Assembly: GCF_964204645.1 (NCBI RefSeq)
Contig: NC_134028.1
Span: forward strand, 27,315,722-27,379,721
Origin: Tubulanus polymorphus
Lineage: Eukaryota; Nemertea; Palaeonemertea; Tubulaniformes; Tubulanidae
DNA: 64,000 nucleotides
Reading direction: 5' to 3'
Each line of letters opens with the position of its first letter. The first letter of the stretch is position 1. The position numbers were made by a program, and so were the translations under genes. This document shows, one piece after another, positions 39,601 through 54,411 of the stretch. A model generated the notes under the pieces. It was given only the letters and a program-made list of their open reading frames with translations, did no database searches and was not told the origin of the DNA.

Positions 39601-41697
39601 GCAAAATAGGGCCCTAAAGATGATGAATTCTATCTTAATTGATGGGTTAGGGTGAACTGAACTGATTTCAAATAGATAGGTGGAAAGAATCAGAATTTTC
39701 TGGCTGCCTTTGGTTCTGAAGATGATGGACTCAATCTGAAAAGATGGGCTTAGGCGTATTGAACTGATTTCAAATAGATAGGTGGAAAGATTAAGAATTT
39801 TCTGGCTATTTATGCTCCTGAGGATGATGCACTCGATCTGAAATGATAGGTTAAGGTAGACTGAACTGATTTCGAGTAGATGGACTGAAAGATACAGATT
39901 TTTCTTGCAAAATAGGGTCCTAAAGATGATTAATTCTATCTTAATTGATGGGTAAGGGTGTACTGAACTGATTTCAAATAGATAGGTTGAAAGAATCAGA
40001 ATTTTCTGGCTGCTTTTGGTTCTGAAGATGATGGATTCAATCTGAAAAGATGTGTTAAGGCGCATTGAACTGATTTCAAATAGATAGGTGGAAAGATTAA
40101 GAATTTTCTGGCTATTTATGCTCCTGAAGATGATGGACTCGATCTGAAATGATAGGTTAAGGTAAACTGAACTGATTTCGAGTAGATGGACTGAAAGATA
40201 CAGATTTTTCTTGCAAAATAGGGTCCTAAAGATGATGAATTCTATCTTAATTGATGGGTTAGGGTGTACTGAACTGATTTCAAATAGATAGGTGGAAAGA
40301 TTAAGAATTTTCTGGCTATTTATGCTCCTGAAGATGATGGACTCGATCTGAAATGATAGGTTAAGGTAAACTGAACTGATTTCGAGCAGATGGACTGAAA
40401 GATACAGATTTTTCTTGCAAAATAGGGTCCTAAGGATGATGAATTCTATCTTAATTGATGGGTTAGGGTGACCTGAACTGATTTCAAATAGATAGGTGGA
40501 AAGAATCAGAATTTTCTGGCTGCCTTTGGTTCTGAAGATGATGGACTCAATCTAAAAAGATGGGCTAAGGCGTATTGAACTGATTTCAAATAGATAGGTG
40601 GAAAGATTAAGAATTTTCTGGCTATTTATGCTCCTGAAGATGATGGACTCGATCTGAAATGATAGGTTAAGGTAAACTGAACTGATTTCGAGCAGATGGA
40701 CTGAAAGATACAGATTTTTCTTGCAAAATAGGGTCCTATAGATGATGAATTCTATCTTAATTGATTGGTTAGGGTGTACTGAACTGATTTCAAATAGATA
40801 GGTTGAAAGAATCAGAATTTTCTGGCTGCTTTTGGTTCTGAAGATGATGGATTCAATCTGAAAAGATGTGTTAAGGCGTATTGAACTGATTTAAAATAGA
40901 TAGGTGGAAAGATTAAGAATTTTCTGGCTATTTATGCTCCTGAAGATGATGGACTCGATCTGAAATGATAGGTTAAGGTTGACTGAACTGATTCTGAATA
41001 GATGGACTGAAAGATACAGATTTTTCTTGCAAAATAGGGTCCTAAAGATGATGAGTTCTATCTTAATTGATTGGTTAGGGTGTACTGAACTGATTTCAAA
41101 TAGATAGGTGGAAAGATTAAGAATTTTCTGGCTATTTATGCTCCTGAAGATGATGGACTCGATCTGAAATGATAGGTTAAGGTAAACTGAACTGATTTCG
41201 AGTAGATGGACTGAAAGATACAGATTTTTCTTGCAAAATAGGGTCCTAAAGATGATGAATTCTATCTTAATTGATGGGTTAGGGTGTACTGAACTGATTT
41301 CAAATAGATAGGTGGAAAGATTAAGAATTTTCTGGCTATTTATGCTCCTGAAGATGATGGACTCGATCTGAAATGATAGGTTAAGGTAAACTGAACTGAT
41401 TTCGAGCAGATGGACTGAAAGATACAGATTTTTCTTGCAAAATAGGGTCCTAAAGATGATGAGTTCTATCTTAATTGATGGCTTAGGGTGTACTGAACTG
41501 ATTTCAAATAGATAGGTGGAAAGATTAAGAATTTTCTGGCTATTTATGCTTCTGAAGATGATGGACTCGATCTGAAATGATAGGTTAAGGTAAACTGAAC
41601 TGATTTCGAGTAGATGGACTGAAAGATACAGATTTTTCTTGCAAAATAGGGTCCTAAAGATGATGAATTCTATCTTAATTGATGGGTTAGGGTGTAC
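33643..41697. repeat. Large satellite segmental duplication, copy 2 (8,055 bp)
   Basis: This is the second copy of the block that begins at 23,266. It is colinear with copy 1 except that it has only one copy of the 2,322-bp segment, which accounts exactly for the size difference (10,377 - 8,055 = 2,322). Its start is visible at about 33,643, where the sequence switches from continuing copy 1 to repeating its beginning. After about 41,700 the match is lost. At 8,055 bp the unit is three bases short of 79 monomers, as expected from the one-base deletions it carries. Confidence 0.85.
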
Positions 41698-44600
41698 TGA
41701 ACTGATTTCAAATAGATTGGTGGAAAGAATCAGAATTTTCTGGCTGCCTTTGGTTCTGAAGATGATGGATTCAATCTGAAAAGATGTGTTAAGGCGTATT
41801 GAACTGATTTAAAATAGATAGGTGGAAAGATTAAGAATTTTCTGGCTATTTATGCTCCTGAAGATGATGGACTCGATCTGAAATGATAGGTTAAGGTAAA
41901 CTGAACTTATTTCGAGTAGATGGACTGAAAGTTACAGATTTTTCTTGCAAAATAGGGTCCTAAAGATGATGAATTCTATCTTAATTGATGGGTTAGGGTG
42001 TACTGAACTGATTTCAAATAGATAGGTTGAAAGAATCAGAATTTTCTGGCTACTTTTGGTTCTGAAGATGATGGATTCAATCTGAAAATATGTGTTAAGG
42101 CGTATTGAACTGATTTCAAATAGATAGGTGGAAAGATTAAGAATTTTCTGGCTATTTATGCTCCTGAAGATGATTGACTCGATCTGAAATGATAGGTTAG
42201 GTAGACTGAACTGATTTCGAGTAGATGGACTGAAAGATACAGATTTTTCTTGCAAAATAGGGTCCTAAAGATGATGAGTTCTATCTTAATTGATGGGTTA
42301 GGGTGTACTGAACTGATTTCAAATAGATAGGTGGAAAGATTAAGAATTTTCTGGTTATTTATGCTCCTGAAGATGATGGACTCGATCTGAAATGATAGGT
42401 TAAGGTAAACTGAACTGATTTCGAGTAGATGGACTGAAAGATACAGATTTTTCTTGCAAAACAGGGTCCTAAAGATGATGAATTCTATCTTAATTGATGG
42501 GTTAAGGCGTATTGAACTGATTTCAAATAGATAGGTGGAAAGAATCAGGATTTTCTGGCTGCCTTTGGTTCTGAAGATGATGGACTCAATCTGAAAAGAT
42601 GGGCTAAGGCGTATTGAACTGATTTCAAATAGATAGGTGGAAAGATTAAGAATTTTCTGGCTATTTATGCTCCTGAAGATGATGGACTCTATCTGAAATG
42701 ATAGGTTAAGGTAAACTGAACTGATTTCGAGTAGATGGACTGAAAGATACAAATTTTTCTTGCAAAATAGGGTCCAAAAGATGATGAATTCTATCTTAAT
42801 TGATGGGTTAGGGTGTACTGAACTGATTTCAAATAGATAGGTTGAAAGAATCAGAATTTTCGGGCTGCTTTTGGTTCTGAAGATGATGGATTCAATCTGA
42901 AAAGATGTGTTAAGGCGTATTGAACTGATTTCAAATAGATAGGTGGAAAGATTAAGAATTTTCTGGCTATTTATGCTCCTGAAGATGAAGGACTCGATCT
43001 GAAATGATAGGTTAAGGTAGACTGAACTGATTTCGAGCAGATGGACTGAAAGATACAGATTTTTCTTGCAAAATAGGGTCCTAAAGATGATGAATTCTAT
43101 CTTAATTGATGGGTTAAGGCGTATTGAACTGATTTCAAATAGATAGGTGGAAAGATTAAGAATTTTCTGGCTATTTATGCTCCTGAAGATGATGGACTCG
43201 ATCTGAAACGATAGGTTAAGGTAAACTGAACTGATTTCGTGCAGATGGACTGAAAGATACAGATTTTTCTTGCAAAATAGGGTCCTAAAGATGATGAATT
43301 CTATCTTAATTGATGGGTTAGGGTGAACTGAACTGATTTCAAATAGATAGGTGGAAAGAATCAGAATTTTCTGGCTGCCTTTGGTTCTGAAGATGATGGA
43401 CTCAATCTGAAAAGATGTGTTAAGGCGTATTGAACTGATTTCAAATAGATAGGTGGAAAGATTAAGAATTTTCTGGCTATTTATGCTCCTGAAGATGATG
43501 GACTCGATCTGAAATGAAAGGTTAAGGTAAACTGAACTGATTTCGAGTAGATGGACTGAAAGATACAGATTTTTCTTGCAAAATAGGGTCCTAAAGATGA
43601 TGAATTCTATCTTAATTGATGGGTTAGGGTGTACTGAACTGATTTCAAATAGATAGGTTGAAAGAATCAGAATTTTCTGGCTGCTTTTGGTTCTGAAGAT
43701 GATGGATTCAATCTGAAAAGATGTGTTAAGGCGTATTGAACTGATTTAAAATAGATAGGTGGAAAGATTAAGAATTTTCTGGCTATTTATGCTCCTGAAG
43801 ATGATGGACTCGATCTGAAATGATAGGTTAAGGTAAACTGAACTGATTTCGAGTAGATGGACTTAAAGATACAGATTTTTCTTGCAAAATAGGGTCCTAA
43901 AGATGATGAGTTCTATCTTAATTGATGGGTTAGGGTGTACTGAACTGATTTCAAATAGATAGGTTGAAAGATTAAGAATTTTCTGGCTATTTATGCTCCT
44001 GAAGATGATGGACTCGATCTGAAATGATAGGTTAAGGTAAACTGAACTGATTTCGAGCAGATGGACTGAAAGATACAGATTTTTCTTGCAAAATAGGGTC
44101 CTAAAGATGATGAATTCTATCTTAATTGATGGGTTAGGGTGAACTGAACTGATTTCAAATAGATAGGTGGAAAGAATCAGAATTTTCTGGCTGCCTTTGG
44201 TTCTGAAGATGATGGACTCAATCTGAAAAGATGGGCTAAGGCGTATTGAACTTATTTCAAATAGATAGGTGTAAAGATTAAGAATTTTCTGGCTATTTAT
44301 GCTCCTGAAGATGATGGACTCGATCTGAAATGATAGGTTAAGGTAAACTGAACTGATTTCGAGTAGATGGACTGAAAGATACAGATTTTTCTTGCAAAAT
44401 AGGGTCCTAAAGATGATGAATTCTATCTTAATTGATGGGTTAGGGTGAACTGAACTGATTTCAAATAGATAGGTTGAAAGAATCAGAATTTTCTGGCTGC
44501 TTTTGGTTCTGAAGATGATGGATTCAATCTGAAAAGATGGGCTAAGGCGTATTGAACTGATTTCAAATAGATAGGTGGAAAGATTAAGAATTTTCTGGCT

Positions 44601-45366
44601 ATTTATGCTCCTGAAGATGATGGACTCGATCTGAAATGATAGGTTAAGGTAAACTGAATTGATTTCGAGTAGATGGACTGAAAGATACAGATTTTTCTTG
44701 CAAAATAGGGTCCTAAAGATGATGAATTCTATCTTAATTGATGGGTTAGGGTGTACTGAACTGATTTCAAATAGATAGGTTGAAAGAATCAGAATTTTCT
44801 GGCTGCTTTTGGTTCTGAAGATGATGGATTCAATCTGAAAAGATGTGTTAAGGCGTATTGAACTGATTTAAAATAGATAGGTGGAAAGATTAAGAATTTT
44901 CTGGCTATTTATGCTCCTGAAGATGATGGACTCGATCTGAAATGATAGGTTAAGGTAAACTGAACTGATTTCGAGTAGATGGACTTAAAGATACAGATTT
45001 TTCTTGCAAAATAGGGTCCTAAAGATGATGAGTTCTATCTTAATTGATGGGTTAGGGTGTACTGAACTGATTTCAAATAGATAGGTTGAAAGATTAAGAA
45101 TTTTCTGGCTATTTATGCTCCTGAAGATGATGGACTCGATCTGAAATGATAGGTTAAGTTAAACTGAACTGATTTCGAGCAGATGGACTGAAAGATACAG
45201 ATTTTTCTTGCAAAATAGGGTCCTAAAGATGATGAATTCTATCTTAATTGATGGGTTAGGGTGAACTGAACTGATTTCAAATAGATAGGTTGAAAGAATC
45301 AGAATTTTCTGGCTGCCTTTGGTTCTGAAGATGATGGACTCAATCTGAAAAGATGGGCTAAGGCGT

Positions 45367-48300
45367 ATTGAACTGATTTCAAATAGATAGGTGGAAAGAT
45401 TAAGAATTTTCTGGCTATTTATGCTCCTGAAGATGATGGACTCGATCTGAAATGATAGGTTAAGGTAAACTGAACTGATTTCGAGTAGATGGACTGAAAG
45501 ATACAAATTTTTCTTGCAAAATAGGGTCCTAAAGATGATGAATTCTATCTTAATTGATGGGTTAGGGTGAACTGAACTGATTTCAAATAGATAGGTTGAA
45601 AGAATCAGAATTTTCTGGCTGCTTTTGGTTCTGAAGATGATGGATTCAATCTGAAAAGATGGGCTAAGGCGTATTGAACTTATTTCAAATAGATAGGTGG
45701 AAATATTAAGAATTTTCTGGCTGCTTTTGGTTCTGAAGATAATGGATTCAATCTGAAAAGATGTGTTAAGGCGTATTGAACTGATTTCAAATAGATAGGT
45801 GCAAAGATTAAGAATTTTCTAGCTATTTATGCTCCTGAAGATGATTGACTCGATCTGAAATGATAGGTTAGGTAAACTGAACTGATTTCGAGTAGATGGA
45901 CTGAAAGATACAGATTTTTCTTGCAAAATAGGGTCCTAAAGATGATGAGTTCTATCTTAATTGATGGGTTAGGGTGTACTGAACTGATTTCATATAGATA
46001 GGTTGAAAGAATCAGAATTTTCTTGCTGCTTTTGGTTCTGAAGATGATGGATTCAATCTGAAAAGATGGGCTAAGGCGTATTGAACTGATTTCAAATAGA
46101 TAGGTGGAAAGATTAAGAATTTTCTGGCTATTTATGCTCCTGAAGATGATGGACTCGATCTGAAATGATAGGTTAAGGTAGACTGAACTGATTCTGAATA
46201 GATGGACTGAAAGATACAGATTTTTCTTGCAAAATAGGGTCCTAAAGATGATGAGTTCTATCTTAATTGATGGCTTAGGGTGTACTGAACTGATTTCAAA
46301 TAGATAGGTGGAAAGATTAAGAATTTTCTGGCTATTTATGCTCCTGAAGATGATGGACTCGATCTGAAATGATAGGTTAAGGTAAACTGAACTGATTTCG
46401 AGTAGATGGACTGAAAGATACAGATTTTTCTTGCAAAATAGGGTCCTAAAGATGATGAATTCTATCTTAATTGATGGGTTAGGGTGTACTGAACTGATTT
46501 CAAATAGATAGGTTGAAAGAATCAGAATTTTCTGGCTGCTTTTGGTTCTGAAGATGATGGATTCAATCTGAAAAGATGTGTTAAGGCGTATTGAACTGAT
46601 TTAAAATAGATAGGTGGAAAGATTAAGAATTTTCTGGCTCTTTATGCTCCTGAAGATGATGGACTCGATCTGAAATGATAGGTTAAGGTAAACTGAACTG
46701 ATTTCGAGTAGATGGACTGAAAGATACAGATTTTTCTTGCAAAATAGGGTCCTAAAGATGATGAGTTCTATCTTAATTGATGGGTTAGGGTGTACTGAAC
46801 TGATTTCAAATAGATAGGTGGAAAGATTAAGAATTTTCTGGCTATTTATGCTCCTGAAGATGATGGACTCGATCTGAAATGATAGGTTAAGGTAAACTGA
46901 ACTGATTTCGAGCAGATGGACTGAAAGATACAGATTTTTCTTGCAAAATAGGGTCCTAAAGATGATGAATTCTATCTTAATTGATGGGTTAGGGTGAACT
47001 GAACTGATTTCAAATAGATAGGTGGAAAGAATCAGAATTTTCTGGCTGCCTTTGGTTCTGAAGATGATGGACTCAATCTGAAAAGATGGGCTAAGGCGTA
47101 TTGAACTGATTTCAAATAGATAGGTGGAAAGATTAAGAATTTTCTGGCTATTTATGCTCCTGAGGATGATGCACTCGATCTGAAATGATAGGTTAAGGTA
47201 GACTGAACTGATTTCGAGTAGATGGACTGAAAGATACAGATTTTTCTTGCAAAATAGGGTCCTAAAGATGATGAATTCTATCTTAATTGATGGGTAAGGG
47301 TGTACTGAACTGATTTCAAATAGATAGGTTGAAAGAATCAGAATTTTCTGGCTGCTTTTGGTTCTGAAGATGATGGATTCAATCTGAAAAGATGTGTTAA
47401 GGCGCATTGAACTGATTTCAAATAGATAGGTGGAAAGATTAAGAATTTTCTGGCTATTTATGCTCCTGAAGATGATGGACTCGATCTGAAATGATAGGTT
47501 AAGGTAAACTGAACTGATTTCGAGTAGATGGACTGAAAGATACAAATTTTTCTTGCAAAATAGGGTCCTAAAGATGATGAATTCTATCTTAATTGATGGG
47601 TTAGGGTGAACTGAACTGATTTCAAATAGATAGGTTGAAAGAATCAGAATTTTCTGGCTGCTTTTGGTTCTGAAGATGATGGATTCAATCTGAAAAGATG
47701 GGCTAAGGCGTATTGAACTTATTTCAAATAGATAGGTGGAAATATTAAGAATTTTCTGGCTGCTTTTGGTTCTGAAGATAATGGATTCAATCTGAAAAGA
47801 TGTGTTAAGGCGTATTGAACTGATTTCAAATAGATAGGTGCAAAGATTAAGAATTTTCTAGCTATTTATGCTCCTGAAGATGATTGACTCGATCTGAAAT
47901 GATAGGTTAGGTAGACTGAACTGATTTCGAGTAGATGGACTGAAAGATACAGATTTTTCTTGCAAAATAGGGTCCTAAAGATGATGAGTTCTATCTTAAT
48001 TGATGGGTTAGGGTGTACTGAACTGATTTCATATAGATAGGTTGAAAGAATCAGAATTTTCTTGCTGCTTTTGGTTCTGAAGATGATGGATTCAATCTGA
48101 AAAGATGGGCTAAGGCGTATTGAACTGATTTCAAATAGATAGGTGGAAAGATTAAGAATTTTCTGGCTATTTATGCTCCTGAAGATGATGGACTCGATCT
48201 GAAATGATAGGTTAAGGTAGACTGAACTGATTCTGAATAGATGGACTGAAAGATACAGATTTTTCTTGCAAAATAGGGTCCTAAAGATGATGAGTTCTAT

Positions 48301-48745
48301 CTTAATTGATGGCTTAGGGTGTACTGAACTGATTTCAAATAGATAGGTTGAAAGATTAAGAATTTTCTGGCTATTTATGCTCCTGAAGATGATGGACTCG
48401 ATCTGAAATGATAGGTTAAGGTAAACTGAACTGATTTCGAGTAGATGGACTGAAAGATACAGATTTTTCTTGCAAAATAGGGTCCTAAAGATGATGAATT
48501 CTATCTTAATTGATGGGTTAGGGTGTACTGAACTGATTTCAAATAGATAGGTTGAAAGAATCAGAATTTTCTGGCTGCTTTTGGTTCTGAAGATGATGGA
48601 TTCAATCTGAAAAGATGTGTTAAGGCGTATTGAACTGATTTAAAATAGATAGGTGGAAAGATTAAGAATTTTCTGGCTATTTATGCTCCTGAAGATGATG
48701 GACTCGATCTGAAATGATAGTTTAAGGTAAACTGAACTGATTTCG
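45367..48745. repeat. 2,039-bp tandem duplication within the satellite
   Basis: Positions 45,367-46,706 match 47,406-48,745 at an offset of 2,039 bp (20 monomers minus one base). Private variants shared by both copies are AAATATTAAG (45,701 and 47,740), GAAGATAATGGATTC, TTCTAGCTATTT, TTCATATAGATAGG and GATGGCTTAGGG. The copies differ by a few single bases, for example GGTTAGGTAAAC against GGTTAGGTAGAC. Beyond 46,706 the offset changes to 1,835 bp, which means two monomers are absent from the second copy. Confidence 0.75.
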
Positions 48746-50048
48746 AGCAGATGGACTGAAAGATACAGATTTTTCTTGCAAAATAGGGTCCTAAAGATGA
48801 TGAATTCTATCTTAATTGATGGGTTAGGGTGAACTGAACTGATTTCAAATAGATAGGTGGAAAGAATCAGAATTTTCTGGCTGCCTTTGGTTCTGAAGAT
48901 GATGGACTCAATCTGAAAAGATGGGCTAAGGCGTATTGAACTGATTTCAAATAGATAGGTGGAAAGATTAAGAATTTTCTGGCTATTTATGCTCCTGAGG
49001 ATGATGCACTCGATCTGAAATGATAGGTTAAGGTAGACTGAACTGATTTCGAGTAGATGGACTGAAAGATACAGATTTTTCTTGCAAAATAGGGTCCTAA
49101 AGATGATGAATTCTATCTTAATTGATGGGTAAGGGTGTACTGAACTGATTTCAAATAGATAGGTTGAAAGAATCAGAATTTTCTGGCTGCTTTTGGTTCT
49201 GAAGATGATGGATTCAATCTGAAAAGATGTGTTAAGGCGCATTGAACTGATTTCAAATAGATAGGTGGAAAGATTAAGAATTTTCTGGCTATTTATGCTC
49301 CTGAAGATGATGGACTCGATCTGAAATGATAGGTTAAGGTAAACTGAACTGATTTCGAGTAGATGGACTGAAAGATACAGATTTTTCTTGCAAAATAGGG
49401 TCCTAAAGATGATGAAATCTATCTTAATTGATGGGTTAGGGTGTACTGAACTGATTTCAAATAGATAGGTGGAAAGATTAAGAATTTTCTGGCTATTTAT
49501 GCTCCTGAAGATGATGGACTCGATCTGAAATGATAGGTTAAGGTAAACTGAACTGATTTCGAGCAGATGGACTGAAAGATACAGATTTTTCTTGCAAAAT
49601 AGGGTCCTAAGGATGATGAATTCTATCTTAATTGATGGGTTAGGGTGAACTGAACTGATTTCAAATAGATAGGTGGAAAGAATCAGAATTTTCTGGCTGC
49701 CTTTGGTTCTGAAGATGATGGACTCAATCTGAAAAGATGGGCTAAGGCGTATTGAACTGATTTCAAATAGATAGGTGGAAAGATTAAGAATTTTCTGGCT
49801 ATTTATGCTCCTGAAGATGATGGACTCGATCTGAAATGATAGGTTAAGGTAAACTGAACTGATTTCGAGTAGTTGGACTGAAAAATACAGCTTTTCTTGC
49901 AAAATAGGGTCCTAAAGATGATGAATTCTATCTTAATTGATGGGTTAGGGTGTACTGAACTGATTTCAAATAGATAGGTTGAAAGAATCAGAATTTTCTG
50001 GCTGCTTTTGGTTCTGAAGATGATGGATTCAATCTGAAAAGATGTGTT

Positions 50049-53000
50049 AAGGCGTATTGAACTGATTTCAAATAGATAGGTGGAAAGATTAAGAATTTTC
50101 TGGCTATTTATGCTCCTGAAGATGATTGACTCGATCTGAAATGATAGGTTAGGTAGACTGAACTGATTTCGAGTAGATGGACTGAAAGATACAGATTTTT
50201 CTTGCAAAATAGGGTCCTAAAGATGATGAGTTCTATCTTAATTGATGGGTTAGGGTGTACTGAACTGATTTCAAATAGATAGGTGGAAAGATTAAGAATT
50301 TTCTGGTTATTTATGCTCCTGAAGATGATGGACTCGATCTGAAATGATAGGTTAAGGTAAACTGAACTGATTTCGAGTAGATGGACTGAAAGATACAGAT
50401 TTTTCTTGCAAAACAGGGTCCTAAAGATGATGAATTCTATCTTAATTGATGGGTTAAGGCGTATTGAACTGATTTCAAATAGATAGGTGGAAAGAATCAG
50501 AATTTTCTGGCTGCCTTTGGTTCTGAAGATGATGGACTCAATCTGAAAAGATGGGCTAAGGCGTATTGAACTGATTTCAAATAGATAGGTGGAAAGATTA
50601 AGAATTTTCTGGCTATTTATGCTCCTGAAGATGATGGACTCGATCTGAAATGATAGGTTAAGGTAAACTGAACTGATTTCGAGTAGATGGACTGAAAGAT
50701 ACAAATTTTTCTTGCGAAATAGGGTCCTAAAGATGATGAATTCTATCTTAATTGATGGGTTAGGGTGTACTGAACTGATTTCAAATAGATAGGTGGAAAG
50801 ATTAAGAATTTTCTGGCTATTTATGCTCCTGAAGATGATGGACTCGATCTGAAATGATAGGTTAAGGTAGACTGAACTGATTCTGAATAGATGGACTGAA
50901 AGATACAGATTTTTCTTGCAAAATAGGGTCCTAAAGATGATGAGTTCTATCTTAATTGATTGGTTAGGGTGTACTGAACTGATTTCAAATAGATAGGTGG
51001 AAAGATTAAGAATTTTCTGGCTATTTATGCTCCTGAAGATGATGGACTCGATCTGAAATGATAGGTTAAGGTAAACTGAACTGATTTCGAGTAGATGGAC
51101 TGAAAGATACAGATTTTTCTTGCAAAATAGGGTCCTAAAGATGATGAATTCTATCTTAATTGATGGGTTAGGGTGTACTGAACTGATTTCAAATAGATAG
51201 GTTGAAAGAATCAGAATTTTCTGGCTGCTTTTGGTTCTGAAGATGATGGATTCAATCTGAAAAGATGTGTTAAGGCGTATTGAACTGATTTCAAATAGAT
51301 AGGTGGAAAGATTAAGAATTTTCTGGCTATTTATGCTCCTGAAGATGATGGACTCGATCTGAAATGATAGGTTAAGGTAAACTGAACTGATTTCGAGTAG
51401 ATGGACTTAAAGATACAGATTTTTCTTGCAAAATAGGGTCCTAAAGATGATGAGTTCTATCTTAATTGATGGGTTAGGGTGTACTGAACTGATTTCAAAT
51501 AGATAGGTTGAAAGATTAAGAATTTTCTGGCTATTTATGCTCCTGAAGATGATGGACTCGATCTGAAATGATAGGTTAAGGTAAACTGAACCGATTTCGA
51601 GCAGATGGACTGAAAGATACAGATTTTTCTTGCAAAATAGGGTCCTAAAGATGATGAATTCTATCTTAATTGATGGGTTAGGGTGAACTGAACTGATTTC
51701 AAATAGATAGGTGGAAAGAATCAGAATTTTCTGGCTGCCTTTGGTTCTGAAGATGATGGACTCAATCTGAAAAGATGGGCTAAGGCGTACTGAACTGATT
51801 TCAAATAGATAGGTGTAAAGATTAAGAATTTTCTGGCTATTTATGCTCCTGAAGATGATGGACTCGATCTGAAATGATAGGTTAAGGTAAACTGAACTGA
51901 TTTCGAGTAGATGGACTGAAAGATACAGATTTTTCTTGCAAAATAGGGTCCTAAAGATGATGAGTTCTATCTTAATTGATGGGTTAGGGTGTACTGAACT
52001 GATTTCAAATAGATAGGTTGAAAGATTAAGAATTTTCTGGCTATTTATGCTCCTGAAGATGATGGATTCGATCTGAAATGATAGGTTAAGGTAAACTGAA
52101 CTGATTTCGAGCAGATGGACTGAAAGATACAGATTTTTCTTGCAAAATAGGGTCCTAAAGATGATGAATTCTATCTTAATTGATGGGTTAGGGTGAACTG
52201 AACTGATTTCAAATAGATAGGTGGAAAGAATCAGAATTTTCTGGCTGCCTTTGGTTCTGAAGATGATGGACTCAATCTGAAAAGATGGGCTAAGGCGTAT
52301 TGAACTGATTTCAAATAGATAGGTGGAAAGATTAAGAATTTTCTGGCTATTTATGCTCCTGAGGATGATGCACTCGATCTGAAATGATAGGTTAAGGTAG
52401 ACTGAACTGATTTCGAGTAGATGGACTGAAAGATACAGATTTTTCTTGCAAAATAGGGTCCTAAAGATGATGAATTCTATCTTAATTGATGGGTAAGGGT
52501 GTACTGAACTGATTTCAAATAGATAGGTTGAAAGAATCAGAATTTTCTGGCTGCTTTTGGTTCTGAAGATGATGGATTCAATCTGAAAAGATGTGTTAAG
52601 GCGCATTGAACTGATTTCAAATAGATAGGTGGAAAGATTAAGAATTTTCTGGCTATTTATGCTCCTGAAGATGATGGACTCGATCTGAAATGATAGGTTA
52701 AGGTAAACTGAACTGATTTCGAGTAGATGGACTGAAAGATACAGATTTTTCTTGCAAAATAGGGTCCTAAAGATGATGAAATCTATCTTAATTGATGGGT
52801 TAGGGTGTACTGAACTGATTTCAAATAGATAGGTGGAAAGATTAAGAATTTTCTGGCTATTTATGCTCCTGAAGATGATGGACTCGATCTGAAATGATAG
52901 GTTAAGGTAAACTGAACTGATTTCGAGCAGATGGACTGAAAGATACAGATTTTTCTTGCAAAAAAGGGTCCTAAGGATGATGAATTCTATCTTAATTGAT

Positions 53001-54411
53001 GGGTTAGGGTGAACTGAACTGATTTCAAATAGATAGGTGGAAAGAATCAGAATTTTCTGGCTGCCTTTGGTTCTGAAGATGATGGACTCAATCTGAAAAG
53101 ATGGGCTAAGGCGTATTGAACTGATTTCAAATAGATAGGTGGAAAGATTAAGAATTTTCTGGCTATTTATGCTCCTGAAGATGATTGACTCGATCTGAAA
53201 TGATAGGTTAGGTAGACTGAACTGATTTCGAGTAGATGGACTGAAAGATACAGATTTTTCTTGCAAAATAGGGTCCTAAAGATGATGAGTTCTATCTTAA
53301 TTGATGGGTTAGGGTGTACTGAACTGATTTCAAATAGATAGGTGGAAAGATTAAGAATTTTCTGGTTATTTATGCTCCTGAAGATGATGGACTCGATCTG
53401 AAATGATAGGTTAAGGTAAACTGAACTGATTTCGAGTAGATGGACTGAAAGATACAGATTTTTCTTGCAAAACAGGGTCCTAAAGATGATGAATTCTATC
53501 TTAATTGATGGGTTAAGGCGTATTGAACTGATTTCAAATAGATAGGTGGAAAGAATCAGAATTTTCTGGCTGTCTTTGGTTCTGAAGATGATGGACTCAA
53601 TCTGAAAAGATGGGCTAAGGCGTATTGAACTGATTTCAAATAGATAGGTGGAAAGATTAAGAATTTTCTGGCTATTTATGCTCCTGAAGATGATGGACTC
53701 GATCTGAAATGATAGGTTAAGGTAAACTGAACTGATTTCGAGTAGATGGACTGAAAGATACAAATTTTTCTTGCGAAATAGGGTCCTAAAGATGATGAAT
53801 TCTATCTTAATTGATGGGTTAGGGTGTACTGAACTGATTTCAAATAGATAGGTGGAAAGATTAAGAATTTTCTGGCTATTTATGCTCCTGAAGATGATGG
53901 ACTCGATCTGAAATGATAGGTTAAGGTAGACTGAACTGATTCTGAATAGATGGACTGAAAGATACAGATTTTTCTTGCAAAATAGGGTCCTAAAGATGAT
54001 GAGTTCTATCTTAATTGATGGGTTAGGGTGTACTGAACTGATTTCAAATAGATAGGTGGAAAGATTAAGAATTTTCTGGCTATTTATGCTCCTGAAGATG
54101 ATGGACTCGATCTGAAATGATAGGTTAAGGAAAACTGAACTGATTTCGAGTAGATGGACTGAAAGATACAGATTTTTCTTGCAAAATAGGGTCCTAAAGA
54201 TGATGAATTCTATCTTAATTGATGGGTTAGGGTGTACTGAACTGATTTCAAATAGATAGGTTGAAAGAATCAGAATTTTCTGGCTGCTTTTGGTTCTGAA
54301 GATGATGGATTCAATCTGAAAAGATGTGTTAAGGCGTATTGAACTGATTTCAAATAGATAGGTGGAAAGATTAAGAATTTTCTGGCTATTTATGCTCCTG
54401 AAGATGATGGA
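50049..54411. repeat. 3,059-bp duplication at the right end of the satellite
   Basis: Positions 50,049-51,352 match 53,108-54,411 at an offset of 3,059 bp (30 monomers minus one). The shared rare variant CTTGCGAAATAGGG lies near 50,711 and 53,770. Further left the offset rises to 3,364 bp (GATGCACTCG near 49,007 and 52,371), so one copy gained or lost a 305-bp higher-order unit. The copies differ by a few single bases. Confidence 0.7.
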
